Assembly (NCBI GenBank): GCA_947476465.1
Contig: CANJQN010000031.1
Location: 1 to 45,739 of the forward strand
Direction of reading: 5' to 3'
DNA: 45,739 nucleotides
Source of the DNA: Comamonadaceae bacterium
GTDB lineage: Bacteria > Pseudomonadota > Gammaproteobacteria > Burkholderiales > Burkholderiaceae_C
The notes beneath the pieces were generated by a model. The model did not search any database. It worked only from the letters and a program-made list of their open reading frames with translations, and was not told where the DNA came from. Made by a program: the position numbers and the translations under genes. This document shows positions 8,465-15,821 of the stretch, piece after piece; positions within the stretch are counted from its first letter, which is position 1, and every line of letters begins with the position of its first letter.

Positions 8465-9631
8465 TCACGACATCACTCCGTTCGGGCTGAGCCCTTCGAC
8501 AGGCCTGTCCTGAGCATCGTCGAAGGGCTCAAGGCGAACGGTCAGGGCTGCCTCCAGAAACTCCTGCACCGCGATCGAGCAGCCCTTCGCTTCGGCTCCC
8601 TCGGCGCGTCCCAGCAGCAGGAAGCCGCCCTCCACCGCCACGCCCACGTCCTCAGTGAGGAGAGTGGTGGCCGAGTTGAAGTTGGCCAGGTCGCAGTGCG
8701 CCAGCACGCCGCGCTGGCCTGCCGGCACATCGAGGCCGGTGAGCGGGTCCAGCACGCGGGTGCGGATCCAGTGCGGGCCCGATTTGACCGAGGGCACGGT
8801 GGCGTTGCCTTCGTCGTAGAACTGCGAGCTGAGCTCGGTCATGCCGTACATGTTGATGCAGTGCGCACGCGCAACACCGAAGGCCGCGGTCAGGCTGTCG
8901 TAGAAGGCATCGAGTGGCACCTCGCGCGCCTGGCGTTTGTAGCCGCCGGTGTCCAGCAGGCGGCTGCCCTCGGGCAGGCAAAAACGCAGCCCGCGCTCGT
9001 CCAGCGCGTCGATCAGGTGCACGAAGCTGTAGCTGGCGCCCAGCAGCGCGACAGGCTCACCGCGCGCGGTGGCCGCGTCCAAGGTGCGGCAAACACCATC
9101 GACATCCAGGCCATCCGGCCCCATGAACGAGCCGCTGCCCGGTGCGCCGAACTCGCGCGCCGCCAACGACAGATAGCGCGCCAGCGAGGAATTGCCCAGC
9201 ACCTCTTCGCTGGGGAACAGGGTGAGCATCGGCATGCGGGCCACGCCCTGCATGAAGCGGCGCGCGAAGTTGCCGCGCATGGATTGGTCCCACACGGCCA
9301 TTACCGGATGGTGGTTGCGGCCCTTGACGTCGCCGCGCGTGGTGCCGCTGGTCATGAAGATGCGTTCGCAGTCTTGCGGGGGGATGCAGCTGAGGGTGGC
9401 GTCCTTGAAGCCGCTGATCGGCACCGGGGGAATGTCGCGCCAACTGGCGACCCGCCGTGGCGTGACGCCGCGCCGCTGGCAAAAGCGCCGCAAGGCTTCG
9501 TCGTGTTCGTACTGGTAGGCAAACAGATCGCTGGCCAGCGCGTCGAACTGCGCATCGGTGCAGCCGTCCTGCGCGAGGAAGGCGAGCAGGCGCTCGACCA
9601 GCACCTGCATGGCGGCCGGCAGCGTTTTCAT
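8465..9631 (-). CDS. LuxE-like acyl-protein synthetase
   Basis: A 388-residue LuxE-family protein. These ATP-dependent enzymes activate a carboxylic acid as acyl-AMP and pass it to a cysteine thioester for reduction by LuxC. Visible motifs are IFMTSGTTRGDVKGR (adenylate-forming P-loop type), MYGMTELSSQFYDE, and the C-terminal GVLAHCDLANFNSATTLLTE with GGFLLLGRAEGAEAKGCS. The start overlaps the thiD stop (ATGA at 9628-9631), tying it to thiamine regulation. The final ~20 residues come from an inserted palindromic repeat, so the original C-terminus was shorter or different. The acid substrate cannot be read from sequence. Confidence 0.9.
   Translation of the reverse strand: MKTLPAAMQVLVERLLAFLAQDGCTDAQFDALASDLFAYQYEHDEALRRFCQRRGVTPRRVASWRDIPPVPISGFKDATLSCIPPQDCERIFMTSGTTRGDVKGRNHHPVMAVWDQSMRGNFARRFMQGVARMPMLTLFPSEEVLGNSSLARYLSLAAREFGAPGSGSFMGPDGLDVDGVCRTLDAATARGEPVALLGASYSFVHLIDALDERGLRFCLPEGSRLLDTGGYKRQAREVPLDAFYDSLTAAFGVARAHCINMYGMTELSSQFYDEGNATVPSVKSGPHWIRTRVLDPLTGLDVPAGQRGVLAHCDLANFNSATTLLTEDVGVAVEGGFLLLGRAEGAEAKGCSIAVQEFLEAALTVRLEPFDDAQDRPVEGLSPNGVMS
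8478..8541. repeat. Dispersed palindromic repeat overlapping the luxE-like 3' end
   Basis: Arms CCGTTCGGGCTGAGCCC (8478) and CTCAAGGCGAACGG (to 8541) flank a degenerate inner copy. Unlike the other copies in this operon it lies inside a coding sequence: on the minus strand it encodes the last ~20 residues of the LuxE-like protein (reads VRLEPFDDAQDRPVEGLS). Confidence 0.88.
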
Positions 9632-10473
9632 GACAACGCCATCAACCGCATCGGCTGCGGCGCAAACGCGTGGTTGAGGGGGCCGCCACCCGCCCCGGTG
9701 CGCACCATGGCGCCCGCCTGCAGCGCGCCGCGCACGTACTCACGGGCGAGCCGCACCGCCTGCGCCAGATCGGCGCCCAAGGCCAGATGCGCGGCAATGG
9801 CGCTGGACAAGGTGCAACCCGTGCCGTGGGTGTTGGCGGTGGCGATGCGCGGCGACCGCAACCACAGCGGCGCGGCGTCGCGCGCCAGCAGCAGGTCGCT
9901 CACCGTGTCGCCTTCGAGGTGCCCGCCCTTGAGCAGCACGGCGCGGGCGCCCCGGGCCAGCAGCTCGCGGGCGGCGGCCTCCATGTCGGCTTCGCAGCGC
10001 AGCGGCCGCTGGACCAGCATGGCGGCCTCGTCGAGGTTGGGCGTGACCAGCACGGCGCGGGGGAACAGCTCGCGCACCAGCGAAGCCACCGCGGTCGGAT
10101 CGATCAAGGCGGCGCCGCTGGTGGCCACCATCACCGGGTCGAGCACCACCTGGCGCAGGCCGTGGCGGTCGAGCGCGGCGGCCACCGCCTCCACCGTGGG
10201 CGTGGAATGCAGCATGCCGATCTTGACCGCGTCGACGCCGATGTCCTCGACCACCGCGTCGATCTGGTCGGCCAGCATCGGCAGCGGCACGGCGTGGATG
10301 GCGCGCACGCCCAGCGTGTTCTGGGCGGTGAGCGCAGTGATGGCCGTCATGCCGTAGCAGCCGAGCGCGGCGAAGGTCTTGAGGTCGGCCTGCACGCCAG
10401 CGCCGCCGCCGCAGTCGGATCCGGCGATGGAAAGCACGCGTGGATAGCATGCATTGCGAACGGGTAAGGGCAT
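9628..10473 (-). CDS. thiD: Hydroxymethylpyrimidine/phosphomethylpyrimidine kinase ThiD
   Basis: ThiD phosphorylates HMP and then HMP-P to HMP-PP for ThiE. From the ATG at 10473 it has 281 residues: VLSIAGSDCGGGAGVQADLK at 13-32, GMTAITALTAQNT, the LDPVMVATSG core, and the HGTGCT anion hole at 216-221 with the catalytic cysteine. An AGGAGG (10478-10483) sits at proper spacing before this ATG; the ORF continues open upstream but that stretch is riboswitch and pseudogene sequence. It is the first gene of the operon, about 80 bp behind the TPP riboswitch. Confidence 0.97.
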   Translation of the reverse strand: MPLPVRNACYPRVLSIAGSDCGGGAGVQADLKTFAALGCYGMTAITALTAQNTLGVRAIHAVPLPMLADQIDAVVEDIGVDAVKIGMLHSTPTVEAVAAALDRHGLRQVVLDPVMVATSGAALIDPTAVASLVRELFPRAVLVTPNLDEAAMLVQRPLRCEADMEAAARELLARGARAVLLKGGHLEGDTVSDLLLARDAAPLWLRSPRIATANTHGTGCTLSSAIAAHLALGADLAQAVRLAREYVRGALQAGAMVRTGAGGGPLNHAFAPQPMRLMALS

Positions 10474-10516
10474 CGGGCCTCCTTCGATGGGAACACGGTG
10501 CTCCGAAGGAAGGCCA

Positions 10517-10540
10517 CCCTGAAGGCCGATGGCCCCAGGG
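10517..10540 (-). promoter_or_regulatory. Hairpin between riboswitch and thiD, possible expression platform
   Basis: The arms CCCTG and CAGGG plus inner GGCC/GGCC can pair across ATC, giving a stable stem between the aptamer and the thiD ribosome-binding site. It has no U-tract, so if it takes part in control, translation-level switching or alternative pairing is more likely than intrinsic termination. The role is inferred. Confidence 0.45.
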
Positions 10541-10550
10541 CATTGCTCTT

Positions 10551-10620
10551 CTTCCGCCGGCATGAACCGGATCAAGTTCTCGGGTCTGGATCTCAGCACG
10601 TTGGCACGTACACCCCGGAG
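10551..10620 (-). promoter_or_regulatory. TPP riboswitch (THI element)
   Basis: On the minus strand the aptamer opens with CTCCGGGGTG (10611-10620) and shows the conserved CTGAGATCC, then the pyrophosphate-sensor part GAACTTGATCCGGTTCATGC followed by CGGCGGAAG. These are the diagnostic THI-box elements. It precedes thiD by about 80 bp in the same direction. TPP binding is expected to reduce expression of the whole downstream operon, including the LuxE-, LuxC-, ABC and SDR genes. Confidence 0.95.
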
Positions 10621-10639
10621 CGGCCTCGATTGTGACACT

Positions 10640-10719
10640 GTTTGGCCGGCCATCAGCGGGAACACCGCCAGCACAATGGGCATCGCGCCACGCAGGCCCA
10701 CCCAGGAGATGAAGCGCGG
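10640..10719 (-). pseudogene. Relic of an NhaP2/CvrA-type cation-proton antiporter
   Basis: About 27 codons on the minus strand read FISWVGLRGAMPIVLAVF followed by PLMAG. This is very close to a signature membrane segment of K+(Na+)/H+ antiporters of the CPA1/NhaP2 type. Nothing else of a ~550-residue antiporter is visible on either side, and the segment runs straight into the riboswitch leader, so it is a deletion or rearrangement scar rather than a gene. It now lies where the operon promoter would be expected. Confidence 0.7.
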
Positions 10720-10862
10720 CGATCGAGATGGCTCAGCCGGGCGTGTCCGCATCTGCTGGCATTGATCACGTCCGGTCACCTACGCCTGGCGTGGGCGCCC
10801 GCCGACAAGGACAAGTCAGCGCCGGCCCTAGGCTCAACCCCGGAACGCCAAGGAGGCCCATC

Positions 10863-11099
10863 ATGAAGAAAAGCACACGCTCAGGGAAGTCAAACGACGG
10901 TGCGGACCTCCTGCGTTCCGCCATATTTGCAACGGTGGTGCTGGCGCTCGCGGCGGGCTTGTCGGCCTGCGGCGGCGGCGGCTCGGACGACGACCTCACC
11001 AATGCGTTGGGCTCGACCGGTCTGCAACGATCCGCCGATGCGGCCACCGAACGCGCACCCGGCGAGGCCGAGGCGCCACAGCCGGCGCACACTCAATAG
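10863..11099 (+). CDS. Small predicted lipoprotein, unknown function
   Basis: A 78-residue protein starting at the ATG with AAGGAGG 9 bp upstream. Residues 19-36 are hydrophobic and end in the lipobox LSAC, followed by a GGGGSDDDL linker, as in signal peptidase II substrates. The remainder is hydrophilic, rich in Ala, Glu and Pro (ends EAEAPQPAHTQ), with no recognised domain. It stands alone between the thiamine operon (divergent) and nfeD (same strand, 58 bp later). Confidence 0.6.
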   Translation: MKKSTRSGKSNDGADLLRSAIFATVVLALAAGLSACGGGGSDDDLTNALGSTGLQRSADAATERAPGEAEAPQPAHTQ

Positions 11100-11157
11100 C
11101 CTCAGTCGACGCTATACATCACATGCGCGGGGGCCGGGCTGTGCCTACACTCAGCGC

Positions 11158-12552
11158 ATGCGCCTTCGCCTGACCTTCTATTGCCTGCTGCTCGTGGCGG
11201 GCTTCGCCCTGCTATCGGCCGCGCGTCATGCGCCGGCGCAGCAGGCCACATCGGCCAAGGTGGTGTACGTCGCCACCATCGACGGCATGGTGGACCTGGG
11301 CCAAGCGACCTATCTGCAACGCGTGCTCGATGAAGCCACCCGTGCTGGCGCGGCGGCCGTGGTGCTGGACATCAACACCCTGGGCGGGCGGGTCGACGGT
11401 GCGATCCAGATCCGCGACGCGCTCTTGAACAGCAAGCTGCGCACCATTGCCTTCGTGAACAAGCGCGCCATTTCGGCCGGCGCCCTGATCGCGCTGGCAA
11501 GCAACACCCTGATCATGGCCCCCGGCGGCACCCTGGGCGCAGCGACGCCGGTGCAGGTCAGCGGTGCGGGCGGCGGCGCGCTGCCGGTGGAGGAAAAAAC
11601 CATCTCTTACGTGCGCAAGGAGTTTCGCGCCACGGCCGAGGCGCGCGGCCGCCCCCCGTTGGTGGCCGAGGCCATGGTCGACGCCGACGTCGCGATCCCC
11701 GGCCTGATCGCCAAGGGCAAGCTGCTCACGCTCACCACCGAAGAGGCCATGCGGGCCAAGGTGGCCGACTTTCGCGCCGACAACCTCGATGACGCCCTGC
11801 GTCAAGCTGGCCTGGAGGGCGCGCAGCTTCGGCGCATCGAGCCGGGCATTGCCGAAAATTTCGTACGCATACTCACCCATCCGCTGGTGAGTTCGCTGCT
11901 GGTCACCATGGCCCTGGTGGGGATCGTCGTGGAGATGCGCACGCCCGGATTGCAGCTTCCCGGCTTGGTCGGCATTGCCAGCCTGGGTCTGGTGCTGTGG
12001 GGGCATTGGCTGGCCAACCTCGCGGGCATGGAAGACGCTGCACTGGTGCTGGCCGGGATTGTGCTGCTGGCCATCGAGGTCTTCGTCATCCCAGGCTTCG
12101 GCATTGCGGGTGTGCTGGGCATTGCGGCCGTGGTGGGTGGCCTGGTGATGGCCATGACGGGTGCGGGAAGCACCAGCGCGCTGCTGATGATGGTGGCCGG
12201 CCGGCTGGTGCTGGCCCTGCTGGTGGCATTGGCCCTGAGCCTCGTGCTGCTGCGATTCATCACGCGCCTGCCAGGCGGGCGCAAGCTGGTGCTGCACACC
12301 GAGTTGACCGCCGGGCAGGGTTTTTCGTCGGCCCCGCCGGAAGATGCACGCTGGCTGGGCCGGCGCGGCGTGGCGCATTCGGTGCTGCGCCCAGCCGGCA
12401 TCGCCGAGATCGACGGCCACCGGGTGGATGTGGTGTCCGACGGCGAGCTGGTCGAAGCCGGAACAGCGATTGAAGTGACAAGGGTGGATGGCAACCGCAT
12501 CGTGGTTCACCCCACCGAGACAGAATCGATAACAACGAGGAGCGAAAGATGA
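11158..12552 (+). CDS. NfeD-family membrane serine protease (long form)
   Basis: A 464-residue protein with an N-terminal signal/anchor, a ClpP-class protease domain (residues ~33-230), four to six hydrophobic segments (~260-400) and a C-terminal OB-like NfeD domain. The catalytic serine is in [12 protein letters not shown] (Ser106), with [13 protein letters not shown] after it, as in the archaeal stomatin-specific protease 1510. Long NfeD proteins are encoded beside stomatin or flotillin proteins and are thought to process or partner them; the next gene, floA, overlaps by ATGA (12549-12552), which fits. An upstream frame extension lacks a plausible start. Confidence 0.9.
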   Translation: MRLRLTFYCLLLVAGFALLSAARHAPAQQATSAKVVYVATIDGMVDLGQATYLQRVLDEATRAGAAAVVLDINTLGGRVDGAIQIRDALLNSKLRTIAFVNKRAISAGALIALASNTLIMAPGGTLGAATPVQVSGAGGGALPVEEKTISYVRKEFRATAEARGRPPLVAEAMVDADVAIPGLIAKGKLLTLTTEEAMRAKVADFRADNLDDALRQAGLEGAQLRRIEPGIAENFVRILTHPLVSSLLVTMALVGIVVEMRTPGLQLPGLVGIASLGLVLWGHWLANLAGMEDAALVLAGIVLLAIEVFVIPGFGIAGVLGIAAVVGGLVMAMTGAGSTSALLMMVAGRLVLALLVALALSLVLLRFITRLPGGRKLVLHTELTAGQGFSSAPPEDARWLGRRGVAHSVLRPAGIAEIDGHRVDVVSDGELVEAGTAIEVTRVDGNRIVVHPTETESITTRSER

Positions 12553-13529
12553 ACGAAGGCGGATTGATTGGCGGCTTTGGCCTGCTGATCGTGATAGCGG
12601 CCCTGCTGGCCACAGTGCTGTACATGATCCCGGTGCGCCTGTGGGTTGCGGCCTGGGCCTCGGGCGCCTATGTGGGCCTGATGACGCTGGTGGCGATGCG
12701 GCTGCGCCGGGTGCCGCCGCACACCATCGTCACCGCCCGCATCAGTGCGGTGAAGGCCGGGCTGGACGTCAGCATCAACGACCTCGAGGCCCACTTCCTG
12801 GCCGGCGGCAACGTGGTGCGGGTGGTCAACGCGATGATCTCGGCCGACAAGGCCAGCATCCCCCTGCCCTTCAAGCGCGCCGCGGCCATCGACCTGGCCG
12901 GGCGCGACGTGCTGGAGGCGGTGCAGATGTCGGTGCTGCCCAAGGTGATCGAAACACCGCGCATCGCCGCGGTGGCCAAGGACGGCATCCAGCTGATCGT
13001 GGTGTCGCGCGTGACGGTGCGCACCAACATCGACCGGCTGGTGGGCGGCGCCGGAGAGGCCACCATCATCGCGCGTGTGGGCGAAGGCATGGTCAGCACC
13101 ATCGGCTCGGCCGCCAACCACAAGAGCGTGCTGGAGAACCCCGACCACATCTCCAAGCACATCCTGAGCAAGGGGCTCGACGCCGGCACGGCCTACGAAA
13201 TCTTGTCCATCGACATCGCCGACGTCGACGTCGGCGCCAACATCGGCGCCAAGCTGCAGATTGACCAGGCCAACGCCGACAAGCAGATCGCCCAGGCCAA
13301 GGCCGAAGAGCGCCGGGCGATGGCGGTGGCCATGGAGCAGGAAATGCGCGCCCGGGTGGTTGAGGCCGAAGCCGAGGTGCCGCGCGCCATGGCCGAGGCG
13401 TTCCGCAGCGGCAACCTGGGCATCATGGACTACTACCGCATGAAGAACCTGCAGGCCGACACCGACATGCGCACCGGCATCGCTGGCGGCAGTGAGCACG
13501 CGTCACCGCCGCAGGACCGTAAAGACTGA
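12549..13529 (+). CDS. floA: Flotillin-like protein FloA
   Basis: A 326-residue member of the FloA/YqfA family, SPFH-related scaffolds of bacterial functional membrane microdomains. Two N-terminal hydrophobic segments (residues ~5-28 and 32-50) are followed by an SPFH-type core with [17 protein letters not shown] and [18 protein letters not shown], then an Ala/Glu-rich helical segment ([18 protein letters not shown]) expected to oligomerise. Length and motif order match the family. It is coupled to nfeD by a 4-bp overlap and followed 8 bp later by a small membrane-protein gene, as in the Bacillus yqeZ-yqfA-yqfB arrangement. Confidence 0.95.
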   Translation: MNEGGLIGGFGLLIVIAALLATVLYMIPVRLWVAAWASGAYVGLMTLVAMRLRRVPPHTIVTARISAVKAGLDVSINDLEAHFLAGGNVVRVVNAMISADKASIPLPFKRAAAIDLAGRDVLEAVQMSVLPKVIETPRIAAVAKDGIQLIVVSRVTVRTNIDRLVGGAGEATIIARVGEGMVSTIGSAANHKSVLENPDHISKHILSKGLDAGTAYEILSIDIADVDVGANIGAKLQIDQANADKQIAQAKAEERRAMAVAMEQEMRARVVEAEAEVPRAMAEAFRSGNLGIMDYYRMKNLQADTDMRTGIAGGSEHASPPQDRKD

Positions 13530-13537
13530 GGCGCACG

Positions 13538-13999
13538 GTGGAAAGCATCGAGTTCATCGTCTGGATCCTCGCGGTCCTGGCGGCGATCGTGTTCCACATG
13601 CGCAAGTCGGCGCGCAACAAGGCTCGGCCCAGCGCCCGGGTGGCGACGCCCGAAGAACTGCAGCCAGTCCAGGCCGCGTCGGCCGAAAGGGCCACCGTCC
13701 CTGCGCTCGAGGGGGTCGACGACACCGTGTACGCACACCGCGAGCCGGTCACCGTCGAATGGGGCCGGCGCGAGCCGTCACCCCCCCGGCCAGCGGCCGC
13801 CCCGTCGCATCGCGCGGCACCCTCACCGCATGCCACCGATTGGCGACGCGGCCAGCGGCTGGAGCTGGCGCACGCCGTCGTGGCCATGACAGTGCTGGGC
13901 CCGTGCCGGGCGCTGGCGCCCTATGGGCAGGATGAAGGCGCCGCTAGCGCTGGTGCACGAACTCGCCCGGCGCCTCCAGCGGCTTCGCGCCGACCTTGA
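13538..13999 (+). CDS. Small single-pass membrane protein downstream of floA
   Basis: A GTG-initiated ORF of 153 residues beginning 8 bp after floA. One N-terminal transmembrane helix (residues ~5-20) is followed by a basic segment (HMRKSARNKARP), a long Pro/Ala/Glu-rich linker and a more ordered stretch LAHAVVAMTVLGPCRALAPY. The last 56 bp overlap the convergent phaC gene, so the extreme C-terminus may be accidental read-through. Position suggests a third member of the NfeD-FloA system; I do not recognise a family. Confidence 0.6.
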   Translation: MESIEFIVWILAVLAAIVFHMRKSARNKARPSARVATPEELQPVQAASAERATVPALEGVDDTVYAHREPVTVEWGRREPSPPRPAAAPSHRAAPSPHATDWRRGQRLELAHAVVAMTVLGPCRALAPYGQDEGAASAGARTRPAPPAASRRP

Positions 14000-15692
14000 T
14001 GCCTTGCGGCATGGGCGCATCCACCAGAGCGCTGGAATGCTGGTGCAGCCATTGCTGCCACACCGGCCACCACGAGCCGGGCTCGGCCGGTATCGCCTGC
14101 ATCGCCGGCTGCGGATCGGCCGGCGCCGCACGGGGCCGGTAGCGCGCCACGCGCAAGCTGGCCTGCGCGCTGGCGGCCGGGCCGTCGGGTGGGTTGACGA
14201 TGCCCACGTTGTGTCCGCCCGCGCACAGCACGAAGGTGGCGGGCGCGCTCACCAGCCGCAGCACCTTGTGCACCGACGTCCACGGCGACACGTGGTCGCG
14301 TTCGGTCGCCAGCACGAACATCGGCGTGCGGATGTCATGCAGGTTCACCACCTCGCCAAACGCACGGTAGCGGCCCTCGGCCAGGTCGTTGTTCAGGTAC
14401 AGGCGCCGCAGGTATTCGCTGTGCATGCGCGCCGGCAGGCGGGTGGCGTCGGCGTTCCAGGCGCGCAGCGCGGTCATGGGCGTTTGCGCACCCATCAGGT
14501 ATTCGTGGACCAGCTTGGACCACACCAGGTCCTTGGAGTTGATCAACTGGAAGGCGCCGGCCATCTGCCGCCCGTCGAGGTAGCCGTGCTCGGCCATCAC
14601 GTCCTCCAGGAAGGCGATCTGGCTCTCGTCGATGAACAGGCCCAACTCGCCCGGCGCCTCGAAATCGACCTGAGCGGCCAGCAGGGTGAGCGTGCGCAAG
14701 TGGTGTTGGCGGCGTGCGCCCATCAGCGCCGCAGCGATCGCCAGCAGCGTGCCGCCCAGACAGTACCCCATGGCATGCACCTGCACGCCTGGCCGGGTTT
14801 GCTGCACGGCTTCAAGCGCCTCGAACACGCCATGCTGAAGGTAGTCGTCCAGGCCCAGCGCGGCGTCTTCGCTGCCCGGGTTGCGCCAGGACACGATGAA
14901 CACCGTGTGCCCCTGCTCCACGAGATAGCGCACCAGTGAATCCTGCGGCGTGAGGTCCAGGATGTAGTACTTCATGATCCACGACGGGATGATGAGCACC
15001 GGCTCCTTGTCGACCACCGGCGTGGCCGGCTCGTACTGGATCAACTCGACCAGGCGGTTTCGCATCACCACCTTGCCCGGCGTCAGCGCCACCGCCTCAC
15101 CAGGGCGAAAGTCTTCCAGGCCGCGCGCGTCGCCGCCGCGCTGCACCTCCCGGAAATCGCGCCACCAGTTGACCGCGCCGCTGTAGAGGTTGCCTCCGGC
15201 GGAGCGCGCCGTCTCTTGCAGCAACTCGGGGTTGGTCGGCAGGAAGTTCGACGGTGACAGCATGTCCAGCCACTGCCGTGCCATGAACGAGGTGATGTCC
15301 TCGTGGTGGCTGGAGACGCCACGTACGCCGCGGGTGGCCTCGCCCCACCAAGCGTCGGTGGCGCTGAACGCCTGGGCGATCGCGCTAAATGGCAGCTGCT
15401 CCCAGCCGGGCCGGGCAAAGCGCTTGTCCTTGGGCGCCGGCGACGCGCCACGGGCGCCTGCGGCCATCAACGCGGCCGTTTGGGCCTGCAGGAACGCGCT
15501 CACCTTCTGCATGGCGCTGGCGGCCAGCTCGGCCTGCTTGGCGGGCGACACGCCCAGGTGCACCAGCCAGTCGGTCTGCGCCTGGGCCAGCGAGGCCGGC
15601 GACACGCCGTTCGCCATCCGGGCGATCCAGAGTTTGAGCGGCAGATCAAGGGCCGAGGGGCCGGGGACGTTGAGTTCGGGGGCCATGGGCAC
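13944..15692 (-). CDS. phaC: Class I poly(3-hydroxyalkanoate) synthase PhaC
   Basis: It polymerises (R)-3-hydroxyacyl-CoA into PHA on granule surfaces. The 582-residue length is in the class I range. The lipase-like box GYCLGGT places the nucleophile at Cys311; the catalytic Asp is in LATERDHVSPW and the His in CAGGHNVGIVNPP. The N-terminal half carries the usual PSNFLPTNPELLQET segment. The ATG at 15686 is an alternative start. No phaA, phaB or phasin gene is adjacent. It converges on the floA operon with a small 3' overlap. Confidence 0.95.
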   Translation of the reverse strand: MPMAPELNVPGPSALDLPLKLWIARMANGVSPASLAQAQTDWLVHLGVSPAKQAELAASAMQKVSAFLQAQTAALMAAGARGASPAPKDKRFARPGWEQLPFSAIAQAFSATDAWWGEATRGVRGVSSHHEDITSFMARQWLDMLSPSNFLPTNPELLQETARSAGGNLYSGAVNWWRDFREVQRGGDARGLEDFRPGEAVALTPGKVVMRNRLVELIQYEPATPVVDKEPVLIIPSWIMKYYILDLTPQDSLVRYLVEQGHTVFIVSWRNPGSEDAALGLDDYLQHGVFEALEAVQQTRPGVQVHAMGYCLGGTLLAIAAALMGARRQHHLRTLTLLAAQVDFEAPGELGLFIDESQIAFLEDVMAEHGYLDGRQMAGAFQLINSKDLVWSKLVHEYLMGAQTPMTALRAWNADATRLPARMHSEYLRRLYLNNDLAEGRYRAFGEVVNLHDIRTPMFVLATERDHVSPWTSVHKVLRLVSAPATFVLCAGGHNVGIVNPPDGPAASAQASLRVARYRPRAAPADPQPAMQAIPAEPGSWWPVWQQWLHQHSSALVDAPMPQGIKVGAKPLEAPGEFVHQR

Positions 15693-15821
15693 TATGGTCG
15701 CGCTACGCGGGCGCGGCGCTGTTGAGGCAAGTCAATCCCGCGCAGCATAGGGGACCTGTGGAACGCGCTGCGACACAATTGCTTGAGGTCCATCAAAGCG
15801 CGTGCGGCATGCGCGGTCAGG

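Noticed and set aside
6964..9631. Bioluminescence (lux) locus
   Set aside because: Only LuxC- and LuxE-like genes are present; there is no luxA, luxB, luxD or luxG, and the genes are embedded in a thiamine operon.
10474..10779. N-terminal extension of ThiD by 102 residues
   Set aside because: The open frame covers the TPP aptamer and an antiporter relic; an AGGAGG at proper spacing marks ATG 10473, where the normal ThiD N-terminus begins.
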